In this document: positions 46,736 through 57,989 of the stretch, one piece after another | How the letters are laid out: every line of letters starts with the position of its first letter | Position numbering within the stretch: the first letter of the stretch is position 1 | Assembly: GCA_946800325.1 (NCBI GenBank) | Contig: OX326957.1 | Span: forward strand, 65,017,570 to 65,081,569 | Direction: 5' to 3' | DNA from: Luzula sylvatica | Lineage: Eukaryota > Streptophyta > Magnoliopsida > Poales > Juncaceae | DNA: 64,000 nucleotides | Made by a program: the position numbers and the translations under genes | Notes under the pieces: generated by a model | Database searches by the model: none | Seen by the model: only the letters and a program-made list of their open reading frames with translations | Told to the model about the DNA's origin: nothing

Positions 46736-47570
46736 AGAACTTTTAACATAAGATTTATTCACAGGATAATTTTTTCGATTGTCAATTTGATGAGACAAAT
46801 TTCATTTTATTATGGACAAAGGAAAAATGAAATTAAGCATATCTTACACGAAAAATTATATTGTTGTCTCATTTTGATAGCAAATCAACATTTTCTGAAG
46901 ATATTCTATATCAATCGTTGTCTATTTGTTATGATTTCTATTTGCAACCGTAGAAGCAAAGCTAAGAAGATAATTAAAAAAATGCTTGAATTCATATTAT
47001 CTTGTCTTCTTCGACAAGTGATTTTAATTGACATATAAGTTCGATTGATTCCACTCATTTCCATAAGTGAATGTTGCCTAAAAAGATCAAATATATAATT
47101 GAAATCAAGGTGATTATAATAAGAAAATCACATGAGAAACAAGATCCGGCAAAATGTAATATAAAGATATCTCAAAATATATGTTTCAAGATCTGGATTG
47201 AAATGGTTGTACAAGTAGTACAACATATGATTTTAATTAATTTATGAAACCTCTTTAAGAGGAGAATGAAAAAGAATTAACACGACAACTTTGTCGATTG
47301 AAACAATCATTAATACAAAACTTGTTTTGTATTTATTTTGTTTGTTTAATAAACAAATAGACATGTATATATTTCAATAGTTGAAATTATGAGTATTGTT
47401 AGTGACTCTGGAAGAGTCATTGTTTTGTTTACTCTAGAAGATTAATAATCTATATGATACTAGATAATTCATTGTTTCGATTACTTAGAAAGGGTAATTA
47501 TCTATATTACTCTAGAAGAGTAAATATAAACATATTTGAAATAATGAATATGATTACTGGCTCTCGAAGA

Positions 47571-48561
47571 TGATGGAGAATATCCTCGACTCCGGGCCCG
47601 CGCAGCGGAATGAAGGCCCGGTCCGATTCTCCGATTCCCGAGATCACGCCATGACTTCGAGGGTACGATGCGAATAGAAGGATAGATCTATACCAGCGTG
47701 AAATTGATCACACACGAAGGGTTGATCGCCGCCTTCTATCTCCTGTCACATTGGTGACAATCCGCGCGTCCCATACCACGCGTCTTTCACCGTTCGTTGG
47801 CCGTCTTCTCACTCCTTGGGTCGATCACAATCTAAAAGCCACAATTGTCGCTCCTCTACTTGTATCCATCGTGAGTCACAAGACGTCGGTCGCGGATGCA
47901 CCTGCCTAGACGATGCACCGGCGAACTTGCTCGATCGTTTGATTCTCTACACCGAGAAAACTCCTTTTCTCGGTTATCTCTCTTTACACCCTTTCACTCA
48001 ATAGAAAGTTGTATCTCAATTATTCTGGAAAAAATCTCCTAAATATTCTGAATAAGATTGCATTAACTTCATAGTGATGAGAGAGAAAGTATCCTATTTA
48101 TACCTAATAGGATCAGGATTAGCCAAAAGGCATGTATATCCAATATACACCCTCTCACACAGAAAACTGCATGAACCTGGTCAGTATTCTGTCATTTAGA
48201 AATTGGTAAATTTCTCAGACAGAAAATCACCCAACATGAAAGTTGTAGATAATCTAATTATCTACAAAACCCAATTTGTTCCAGCCCAATTGGAGTTCGT
48301 ATGCAAAAGTTATGACTGTTTTACTAAATGTATGTCATACTGTTGCACCCTTTCGGTATTTCACATAAACGACACTAATACTTCGTTCATATGAAATATA
48401 TTTCTACATGAAGGTTATAGATAATCTAATTATATATATAACCCAATTTGAACCATTCAAATCGAATTTTCTCACTGACAGTTATGGCCACGAATGTACG
48501 ACTACATTTGTTTATCCTTGTGTACACTTTTACGGTTGATCCTGAAACTGTATTTCCTTCA
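47571..48561 (-). mobile_element. solo LTR of the non-coding element family
   Basis: 991 bp matching, in reverse, the LTRs at 6522-7626 and 9683-10730: the TGAAGGAAATACAG start, CTCGGTGTAGAGAATC and GTGATCAATTTCACG are all present. It is flanked by a perfect 5-bp duplication GAAGA (47566-47570 and 48562-48566). A single LTR with an intact duplication indicates recombination between two LTRs that removed the interior. It is inserted in the decayed copia element. Confidence 0.9.
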
Positions 48562-48566
48562 GAAGA

Positions 48567-49430
48567 GTCATGTTTTGATTACTCTAGAAGAGTAATTAGT
48601 GACATGTATAAGTACAATTGAAATTAGTGTTGAACCAGAAGTTCATTATTGATAAGAATAATTTGATGTTTTTGTGATTAATTGTTTAAGCATAAGATAT
48701 GTGTGCCACAATAATAGTTATATTAAATCCAACTATTTATTACAAGTGCCCCCCAAATTCCCATTATAACTTTGGATTGGTCTGGGATTAAAAGTACTCA
48801 TTGAAATATTAGATGTGTAGTAGATGTGCTAGTAGCACTACATATCGTACAAGGAAGAGTTAAACAAAATTGTCCGACATATAATGGGTTGATTTATTCT
48901 CCATGATTTCATATCTTTAACATTTTGTTCAAATGAACCAGAAGTTCAAATAGTATGCTTAACCTAGAAGCTTAAAATATATATGTGAACAAGAAGTTTA
49001 TGTTTAAGTAAGTAACTATAGTTAAAATATGCATGTTGTGAATATAGTATCCCCGAAGGACTATATGTCATTTGTTATAAATAAAATAAAATAGAAAAAC
49101 ATGCTCGAAGCATGTTAGACATTGGACTATAGATATACAAATCATTGAAGGAGAAATGGAATAAATTACTAAGATGGTCAAACATGAGTAAAACAGTTCA
49201 ATATATAATATACCGTGGAAGTCTCGAAGAACTTCACTAAAATTATCGATTACTCATGCTTACATTAGGGGGGGGGAGAAATAAAACTGAAAAAGCAAGA
49301 AATTATATGCATCATCAAATTAGATCCTTGGAAAAGTAAATATGAACTAGGAGTTCATGAATTAATTATTTGCAACAAACTGCAAATAAATGATTTGATG
49401 CAAGAATTTTTCAGTGTAAAATGCTCATAT
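48567..49430. other. decayed copia interior
   Basis: AT-rich with GAACCAGAAGTTCA and TCTAGAAGAGTAA-type repeats; no readable domain. A G-run (GGGGGGGGAG) at about 49268 resembles a polypurine tract but no LTR follows. Confidence 0.5.
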
Positions 49431-49439
49431 TTGTGATAT

Positions 49440-49640
49440 AATATTCTTGGTTAATTTTATGTTTGATATACGTCGAAGCGTGGTCGACCAATCGGTTCAA
49501 CCAAGATAAATCAATGAAATAAGAAAGAGCATGATAAAAGGATTGGTATTATAGAAGTTGTTAATACTTCTAATAAAATACGTCCTTCTGAAAAGGATAT
49601 TGAAAGATTAATCAGTAGATGACATGAATGAATGAATTAA
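49440..49640 (+). pseudogene. copia Pol remnant between integrase and RT
   Basis: Broken frames resemble the RGRPIGSK motif region at the integrase C-terminus of this lineage (SVVDQSVQPR*INE). No RT sequence is readable before the break at 49983. Confidence 0.45.
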
Positions 49641-51368
49641 GGTACCTGTCAACATTGAATATGTTGAAAATAATGAGATCTTAAAATCATGTCTCTACTA
49701 GAGAAAGATAGAACCGAAATTAAACTATAGTTATTGAGAAATTTGCCGAAATCAAAATATTGGCCAAAACTAAATTCACATGACGATGTGAAATTTATGG
49801 ACTTGCAGTCTAGAAAAGATTGTACCTTACATTGGTAATGAAAAGTTATATTTATTTGAATGTCCCTGAAGGACTCAGAACGTATCATGTATATATTATA
49901 ACAGATTATTCATATGCTCATTGGATTATTATATTCATGCAAACCCATGAAGGATTCAGAATGCCTGAATCATATTATTTATCATACATCATTTTTTTCT
50001 TCTTATGATACACTCATTTTCAAGAGTATTTTGATTAATTATTAATTAACAAATTTTTAAGATAATTTTGCAAGTGTATTTATCAATAAATGTTAGGCTA
50101 AATAGGAAATATGTATTGTTCATTAAATAAAAAAATTTCACAAAAGATAAATTTTATGATACACTTTTCTAAATATATCCAAAATACTCTTTTAAAACGA
50201 TGTATGATAGAACTTTCCTTCAAAAGAATCCTCAACATATACATATATTTTTATTATTGTACCTTAGGCATCATTTCACGAACAACAATTAATTTATCGA
50301 AATCCATGAATCCTTAGTCTTTAGTCTTGTTAATCAATTTGTCCCCACCAAATATCTCGGCTCCATATTTTCTATCTCGTCTAGATTACCATCTTTCAAT
50401 ATAAAACTTAAAATGTTAAAATTATGAATTAAGAGTATATATAAATATCTTCACAAATTTAAATTTAAACTAAACAAAATTAATCCTACTATAATATTTT
50501 GTAAACATTTTTCACTAATCTCGTGATGCACGTTATTTTTTGTACCCAATTATATTATACCGGATTCCAAATAATAGGTAAACTATATTTAAATGTCCCA
50601 CCGTCACGTCTCAATTTTTTCACATCATCTCTTTCACAAGGCTCCCCAAAAGGCTCAAGTCTTACCTTCCCTAGATTACCTTCCCGCCTGGCTCTCACAA
50701 GGCTCAAATCTTCACGCCGACTCCATCTCTTCACGCCTCCACAAAAGGAAGGCTTCATCTCTCACGCCTCTCACAAAGGGCGCCTCTTCAGATAGTTGCT
50801 TATCGGTTTCTTTCTCTGGTAAACATTCTCGCAATTTCTTCTTTTTCTCTTTTCGGTCCCGAATCTCTTCTTTGCTATTTTTTCGATGTTTCAGAGTAAA
50901 GATCCAACTGGCCCGTTCTTGATGTTTTTCTTGTCATCTGAAAAGAGGATACTCTACTCTTTCTTTCTTTCAGACGAGATTCGTGTGTGTTCAACCAATT
51001 TCTTTCAAAAGACGGTTGTGGACGATTTTTCTCTTTTGAATACTTGCTATTGTTTCTCCTTGGTTAACAAGGTATAATTATTTACTCATTTTTTTGGAGC
51101 CTTTCAGTTTATCAAATTCGAAATTTACTTAGAATCAATTACCCCTCATACAATCTTTTTTCATATTCAGAAATTGGTTGCATAACTTGAAGGTAAAAGC
51201 TCGTGATGCTTACATGTTCGATGAAATTACTGTAAGAATTTTGTTCGTATTTCAAGATCCAAATACCAAACTCATTTCATAGGTATTGCTTCTCCGTTCA
51301 TTCATTATTCTCTTTAGCCCAAATTTGAAGTTAATTTTAAAATTAATTTTTTTTTTTTAATGCGGGAA

Positions 51369-52543
51369 ATGACAAATAGAAAGTATTTGGAAGATCAAGA
51401 TGCTGACCCCCTTACAGTAATAGTGATTGGTGCGGGGGTTTTTGGAATCACTGTGGCTTCGAAAGGTAGATTTCTGATATTTTGAATATATTCTTTGAAA
51501 TATGTTAGATTAAGTATTCAAAATTTTCAGCAATATTTGAGTTTTTTATTCAATTTGAGCTATTTAGAGAGTACTTTTTAATTTTCAATATTTAGAGGTT
51601 TTTTAGGGTAATTTTCCAGAAATTTAAGGTTTGTTTTCTTTAAAATAAGGAATATTGGTGTATTTCTTTTCAAAAAATCTGAAATTTTTGGTATGGTCAT
51701 TTTAAATTATTTGAGGGGGTTTGTCAAAAAAATTCGAACTGAAAGTTTTTATTTATTTTGGGGTTTATATTTTACAAAAATTAGGGTTATCTTCTTAATA
51801 ATTTGATGAATTTTTACAATTTTGGACAATTTTGTGATTTATCGAATTTGAGCAATATTTGGGTTTTTAGTTTCAAAAATTGACCAATATTTCTTTCTTC
51901 TACTATTTTTGTAAATTTAAGGATGGATTGTTCAGTTTTTACTTTTTTGGATTTTTTTTCTTATTTTTCGCCTTTTTGTGAAATTTAATTTTTGTTTTTA
52001 AATTTCAGCATTTTAATTTTAAGCTTTTTTCCAAGAATTTTGCCTTTCTTTTCTTTCTTTTTCTGATAAAAATCATGAATCTTAGTGAATGATTGTTGAT
52101 ATTTTAAAGTTGTAGGGGTATGTTTTTGATACTTTCAATTCTTATAAAGATTTTTTTTTAATTTTCTGAATTTACCGGGGCATATTTGTTATTTGCAAGT
52201 TTTCTATGGATATTTTTGAAATTTGTACATTATAGATTATTATTTTTTGTATTATCAGATTTTATGAGAGTGTTTATTATTTGATTTTTTTTTTTTTTCT
52301 TTTTTATTTTGCTCGAGTATTTTTGATATTTATGAATTATAGAGAATTATATTTATATTCTGATATTTAACAAGAGTATAATTGGTATTTACATATTGCA
52401 GAGAGTGTTCTTGATATTTTCAAATTTTGGAAGGGTTTATATGATGTTTTCAGTTTTTTTTTTAGAAATATCATATTTACTCGGTTCCAATATAATTAAA
52501 TTGGTTGCAGATGAAACAAAAGAGTGCTTCGAATGTTTTAAAG
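51369..52543 (+). pseudogene. captured gene fragment with a Rossmann-type dinucleotide-binding motif
   Basis: 51369-51465 encodes 32 residues containing TVIVIGAGVFGITVAS, the beta-strand plus GxGxxG turn that binds FAD or NAD(P). It ends at a good donor (AAAG|GTAGAT). A second exon-like piece at 52511-52543 (acceptor TTGGTTGCAG, donor GTATCA) continues in phase (DETKECFECFK). The 1.05-kb intron is T-rich. The parent gene is not identified; FAD oxidoreductases are the likeliest source. The fold is incomplete, so no enzyme activity is expected. Confidence 0.55.
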
Positions 52544-53592
52544 GTATCATGATGACATGCTGGCCCTAATTTTCTAATTTCAGGGTGTGTTTTGTAGTTA
52601 GATTAATTTTTTGGGACTGTATTCTAATTTTTTGCATGTGAGTGTTTTAATTGTTATTCAGGTGGTTTTGGTACCGTCAAAAAAAAAAAAAAAAAAAAAT
52701 TCAGGTGGTTTTGGAGGTGATCAAGTTTGATATTATATAATGAAAAAAGAACCTTCAAGAACAGGTCGAATTTGACCAAATCTCTGATATTTTGATGATT
52801 TACATGGTTTGCATATAAATTTTGTTTTAAACATTGGGGATTTAAGAAGCAAAGATATATTTTGTTACATCCACATAGATAAAAGGATCAAGATAAATTC
52901 AAAATAATTATTTGTTGTCATTTCCACTTTGTCGAAGTTGGAATAATTTGACTCTCTCTAAATACTCCATCTCTAAATATATGATGTATCCCACCTCTTA
53001 AACTTTCCTTGGAAAAGAAAAAGATACAAAATTGTCTTGTCTTTTTCCGGGACAAAATGGGCCCAAATTAAAGTTGTAAAATTAAGGTTTACTTGTATTT
53101 TTCCGAGTTTAATGAAATTGATATTTCTATCCCAATAATGTTGTAAATAAAGAAATATATTATAATTTTACTCTAAACTTTTTTTATAAAATTTTACATT
53201 CAAAATGAACTTTTTATTTTATTTTTGCTCTTTATGATCATCAAAAATATGATAATTGTGCCAATGTGCATAAAAGAAACAATTAGTAGTTCAGACATAA
53301 TTTCCTTGTGTTTATTTCAGGGCATTTTGATAATTTATTATTTTGGCGATGTAGTTACTTTAGGTATCGTGTTTTATATTAAACAAGGTGAAAACGACAA
53401 CTTTGTGTTTTGGTATACACACTTTTCTTGTGAAGAATATTGTAAAGCAAATTGTTTTTAATTTCAATCAAACTATAAATTTTGATATGCCATTATGAAT
53501 ATTGTAAACAAAATTTAACATATATATTATTTTTTTACGTTATTGCGTTTTAATTTTATTTTTGGGAAAAAATTAAAAATAAGATTAAAATA

Positions 53593-53715
53593 CCCGCAGC
53601 GAAGCGCGGGCATTGTTTATTAAAACATCAATTATATAATTGTTGGAACACCAATTATAAAAATTTGGATTTAGTATTTTCAAACAATTAAGAAACCCCG
53701 CAGCGAAGTCGCGGG
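53593..53715 (+). terminator. tandem Helitron 3' hairpins
   Basis: CCCGCAGCGAAGCGCGGG (53593-53610) and CCCGCAGCGAAGTCGCGGG (53697-53715) are near-identical stem-loops 104 bp apart. Only the second is followed by CTAG|T. Such hairpins mark the end of Helitron transposition; they are not transcription terminators. Confidence 0.75.
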
Positions 53716-53869
53716 CATTTGACTAGTCATAAAAAGTATTTTGAAGAACAAAAAATAAAACCTTGAGCAATGACAGCTATTCTGATTTTCTGTCCCATTT
53801 CCTTTGGAAAATTCACCTAAACAGACCCAACATAAAAAAATAAAAATAATAAACAGACCCAACAAATAT

Positions 53870-54612
53870 TTAATAAACAATACATATTTCTTATTTAACC
53901 TATTATTTATTGATAAATACACTTGCAAAATTACATTAAATATTTGTTAATTGATAATAATTACTCAAAAATACTCTTGAAATTTAATGTATTATAAAAA
54001 AAATGATGTGTGATAAAACATCATTTTAAAAAATATCATGAGAATATACTTTTTCTATTTTTGCAAAAAGCTTCGAAGTTTTGTATTTTTCATGTATCGG
54101 CCTTAAAACCTTGGAAGTTGTGTTTTTCTTTTAAATACCAATAATGTTGTTCACTCCGCACCAATAACCCCAACTCTGCACGCATCCCAAAATTGGATTA
54201 ATATTTTCCTAATTTAGTTATTTTATCCTTTAATTTGCATTAATGACATTTCTTTTGTAATATTTCGGGGTGATTGCAAGATATAAAAAGCGGGGTGCTT
54301 ATCATCACTGTTTTAAATACGCGAGACATCAATTTCATTAATTTGAGAAAAACTCCAAATTAAAATTTTTTGATTGTTTTACTTGAACAAACCCGGGCAA
54401 TCGCGCGAGACTAGCGCTAGTTTCATATAGGCTTAATGCCTGTTTTACTTTTACTATTTTTATTTTTATCATATACACATGCTTTCTCTGCTTCATAAAA
54501 CAAAAGAAAAGTACAAAATGATCCTGTAGGTTATTAAATGCCAGCTGTATAGATCTCATTGATTGAGCGGTTTATATTTGATTCAGCGTATGGAAGAAAA
54601 CCTCTTTTCTTT
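53870..54612 (-). other. 3' flank of receptor kinase gene 2
   Basis: Read in reverse this matches 21714 to about 22430 downstream of gene 1, including the GACTAGCGCTAG / CGCGCGATTG stretch. No gene. Confidence 0.85.
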
Positions 54613-57600
54613 CTAAGATTTACTGGAGAATATTTTCTTGATTTTATTTAATTCCTGAAGGGCCTCTCTCATCGAGCAACGCGAATCCGGCGATTCCACC
54701 GTGCAAGAGAGTCCAACTCGTGCCATGGAGACTAAGCATTCCATTTGGTTTTCTTCACCGGTGATGGTAGTAGTTCTTCTTCCTGGTAGGTCTTTGTCAA
54801 TTAGTTCCACAACTCCATCAGGAAATCCGTTTTGGACCCATTTTGCTAGACTGAGTCCTCCAACAAATAATTCATCAGTTGGACTCTTTCCTGAAATCAA
54901 TTCTAGTAGCATGACACCGTAACTGTATACGTCGCCATTCGTCGAAGGTTTTCCCCCAAATCCATATTCTATGTAGACAAAATTCGAAGAGGGTATTAAA
55001 TTTTATAGACAGATTTAACTAATAATTTATATCAGTTCACAACAACTTACCGGGTGGTATGTAACCGATTGAGCCTTTAAGCCCAATAGTTGCGCTGGAC
55101 AAGTCGATATTTTCGTCATCCTTAACTAATAACTTGGCAAGGCCAAAATCTCCAACCTTGGCATTAATTTCTTCGCCCAACAAAATATTGCTAGGTTTCA
55201 TATCGCAATGAACAACTCTTGGAACGCAATCATTGTGCAAGTAGTCCATGGCACTCGCAACATCAATTGCAATGTTAAGTCTCTCTGAGAGACTCAATGA
55301 TTCTCCATCTTCATGCCTTTTTCTTCCTCTTATCCAATCATCCAAGCTTCCATTACTCATGTACTCATACACTAGAGCCTGGAAATCATTATTGGCAAAA
55401 TCCACACTTGAGCACGATGTTACGAGTTTGATTAGGTTTCGGTGCCTGATGTTTCTTAGGACCTCACATTCTGCTATAAAACTCTTTGAAGCCCCTTTTA
55501 TGGTTTGATTTAGTACCTTCATGATAAATTAGATATACATTAATCAGGTAATAAAGAGGAAAAGATAAACTTAATAATTTCTTTTCATTTTGATTAAATT
55601 ATCATTGAGACAATTTATTAGTTATTAAGTACCTTGATCGCAGCCGTCATTCCATCCTCGAATAACCCCATATAGACCGAACCAAAGCCCCCTGTTCCAA
55701 TTAGGTTGGTCTGATCAAAATTATTTGTTGCGTGAAGGATAGCATCATAAGATACCATTCTGTGCTTCCCCTTCACCGAGTCGATTAGATCTGAGACCTT
55801 TGCACCTCTTCTCGTGTTTCTGATGAATAATACCCATGACAAAGGCACGGCTAAAATACAGAGCCCGAGACTTACTAACGCAATTACTATAATAACGGTC
55901 AACCCGAGTTTTTTGTGATGAGAAACACACGAGGAAGAAGAGAAGCAAAGATTAGGGTTTCCTTGAAGATGGATGGCTGAGTGATTTTTAAACACGCCTT
56001 CTGTTGGCACTTGTCCTTCGAGATCATTGAAAGAGAGATTCAAGTATTGTAATGCTCGGAGTTCTTCTACGTTCTCAGGAATGGAACCGGTAAGTTTGTT
56101 TGAAGAAATGTCCAAACTTTGCAAGGCTTTTAGGTTGCCTATACTGTTTGGAATTTGTCCATCGAACAAATTATTTGACATGGACAAGAGTTGTAAGCTC
56201 TTGCACGCACTAATAGAATCTGGGATATTACCTATCAAATGATTGTTGGAAATATCGATCGTAACTATATTATCTAGCATGCCTATCTGTTGGGGCAAAG
56301 AGCCAGTGAGAGAGTTGTGGGATAGATTGAGTAGAAGACTAAGACTAGTGAGGGTGAAGAGGATGGTTGGTATGTTTCCCCCGAGATTATTGTTCGACAA
56401 GTCTACGGATATCAAGTTTTGAAGCTCGCCAAACGAGACTGGAATACTCCCTTCCAGTTCATTTTCATACATTGTTAGCTCACTAATTCGGGTTAAATTC
56501 CCAAGGGATGTCGGAATTTCGCCTGAAAATCTGTTCATAGCGAGACCTAGCATTTGAAGTTGTTTGAGTTGGCCAATTTCAGGAGGAATTTCCCCTGAAA
56601 TGGAGTTGTCGGTTATGTTTAGCAAAGTCAAACTCGTGAGTTGGCCAATAGATTTCGGGATGATACCTGAAATCTGGTTTCCTCCAATATAAATTTTATT
56701 GATAGTTGATGAAAGATTGCCTATTGAGGGTGGAATTTCGCCATGTAGATGGTTTTCATCTGCAGCAAGATATTGGAGCTTTGGGCTGTTTGTCAACAAG
56801 GTGATAAAATCAAGTTTATCTACTAATCGATTGAACCCGATATTATAGAACGTGAGATTGTGGAGCTTGTCTAGTCCTGGTGGCACCGGCCCGACAAAGT
56901 AATTATGAGACATTCTTATGCTTTGGATTTTAGTTACGTTATGAAGTGATGGAGGGATTTGTCCCGTGAATGAGTTATAGCAAACATGGTAGACCAGTAG
57001 ATTTGGAAGTGTAAACCCTATATCGGAAGGAAATTCTCCATAAAGATCATTTGATGCAATAGCAAAGGTTTTAAGAGAAGTGATATTATATAGAGATGGA
57101 GGAACCGTGCCGGTGAGATTGTTAACTGATATTTGGAGTCGTTCTAGTTTATGTAAATTACCTAGTTCATTAGGTATTGTGCCATTTAGAGTGTTTGTGC
57201 CCAAGTTAAGAATGACAAGAGATGAGAGGTTGCCCATGGATGGCGGTATCGGACCGCTGAGTAGATTTTTATCCAAATTCAAAATTTGAAGCTTGGCAAG
57301 GTTTCCTATCTTGATGGGTATATGATCATATAGCGTATTTGCCGACAGATCAATGGTTGTGAGATTACTGCACATTGTAAGGTCTGAAGGGATTAAGCCT
57401 TCGAAAAGATTCGAGCTCATATTCAAAACTTCCAATCGGTTTAAGTTGCCTAGTTGGGCAGGAATGGTGCCGGTTAGTTGGTTGTTTTGGAGATATAAAT
57501 ACCTCAGAGACGTGAGATTGCCTACATAAGGACTTACGAGGCCGGTTAATCCTAGATTTTGCAAATCCAATGTGGAGACTCTATGATGGTCGCAACGAAT

Positions 57601-57807
57601 GTGGTTCCATTGACATAATGAAGAGCTCTCGTTCCACGAAGATAGTGTATTGGAAGGATCAATTGTTATCAAAGCTTTAATTGCTAACAATGCTTCTTTC
57701 TCTGTAGGACTTGGTGTTGAACTTGATTGAACCAAGGGGAGAAGGGATTGAGAAAACATATGAACGGAAAATATAAAGAGAATCACTGAGAACTTGCGAG
57801 ACTTCAT
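54613..57807 (-). CDS. LRR receptor-like kinase, non-RD class (gene 2)
   Basis: Predicted exons (minus) 57807-55633, 55516-55051 and 54968-54613 join in frame to 998 residues. The introns of 116 and 82 bp have GT-AG ends at the same positions as in gene 1. Same architecture: signal peptide, LRR cap, about 20 LRRs, one membrane helix (about 633-657), then a kinase with GTGGFGSV, Lys725, HCD at about 828-830 and DFG. All key residues seen are kept, so it appears functional, with the same inferred role as gene 1. It is about 95-96% identical to gene 1 by eye. Differences include a missing His near residue 78, substitutions clustered in the first half of the LRRs, and a 6-residue gap (MASEKQ absent) near the C-terminus. 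TATAAA lies 68 bp upstream of the start. Confidence 0.93.
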
Positions 57808-57874
57808 GACGATAACTAGAGAATGTTACTGGTAAATGGAAGTGGGTGAATAGAATATTGGAGTTGTTGTGGAA

Positions 57875-57880
57875 TTTATA
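57875..57880 (-). promoter_or_regulatory. TATA box of receptor kinase gene 2
   Basis: TATAAA on the minus strand, 68 bp upstream of the start codon, with the same position and context as in gene 1. Confidence 0.7.
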
Positions 57881-57989
57881 ATGCATTCATGCGGTTCTTG
57901 GTTTGCGAAAGCAACACACCAAGACTTTGTCTTAGTTTTGCAGCTTTGCTGAGTTCAAGAGAGAAGACTAGGTAAAAAGGTTGGCTAAA

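Larger units (their letters stand above)
44998..49983 (+). mobile_element. decayed copia element, 3' part missing
   Basis: A 354-bp 5' LTR (44998-45351, TGTTATAAAT...TTTTACAACA) is followed by CGTTATCAGCACGA, a conserved primer-site region of some plant copia lineages. Decayed gag (from 45581) and pol (about 46180-46730 and 49440-49640) follow on the same strand. The element breaks off at about 49983, where receptor-kinase flanking sequence begins. No RT and no 3' LTR were found. A solo LTR of another family is nested at 47571-48561. Confidence 0.78.
50480..53726 (+). mobile_element. Helitron carrying captured gene fragments
   Basis: A 3,247-bp insertion between A and T with no target duplication, shown by the empty site at 22749/22750 (ACAAAA|TCATAAAA). 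It begins TTAATCCTACTATAATATT and ends with a GC-rich hairpin (53697-53715, CCCGCAGCGAAGTCGCGGG) about 7 bp before CTAG|T. These are Helitron features, although the usual TC start is not exactly at the border. No Rep-helicase, so non-autonomous. The interior holds leader-like DNA (50590-50900) and spliceable exons (51381-51465, 52511-52543). Confidence 0.85.
49985..53850 (+). repeat. orphan copy of receptor-kinase 3' flank
   Basis: 49985-50479 and 53727-53850 together match 22298-22870 downstream of gene 1, in the same orientation, but no kinase gene precedes them. The copy is split by the Helitron at 50480-53726. It abuts the inverted flank of gene 2 at about 53850-53880, with the short repeat AAACAGACCCAACA on both sides of the join. 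Confidence 0.87.

Noticed and set aside
45352..49983. Possible endogenous pararetrovirus
   Set aside because: The readable remnants are copia Gag and integrase in copia order, behind an LTR and primer site; no viral movement or coat motifs.
54385..54425. GCGCGAGACTAGCGCTAG as another Helitron end
   Set aside because: It lies within the flank shared by both kinase genes with no empty site or partner end, so there is no evidence of a separate insertion.
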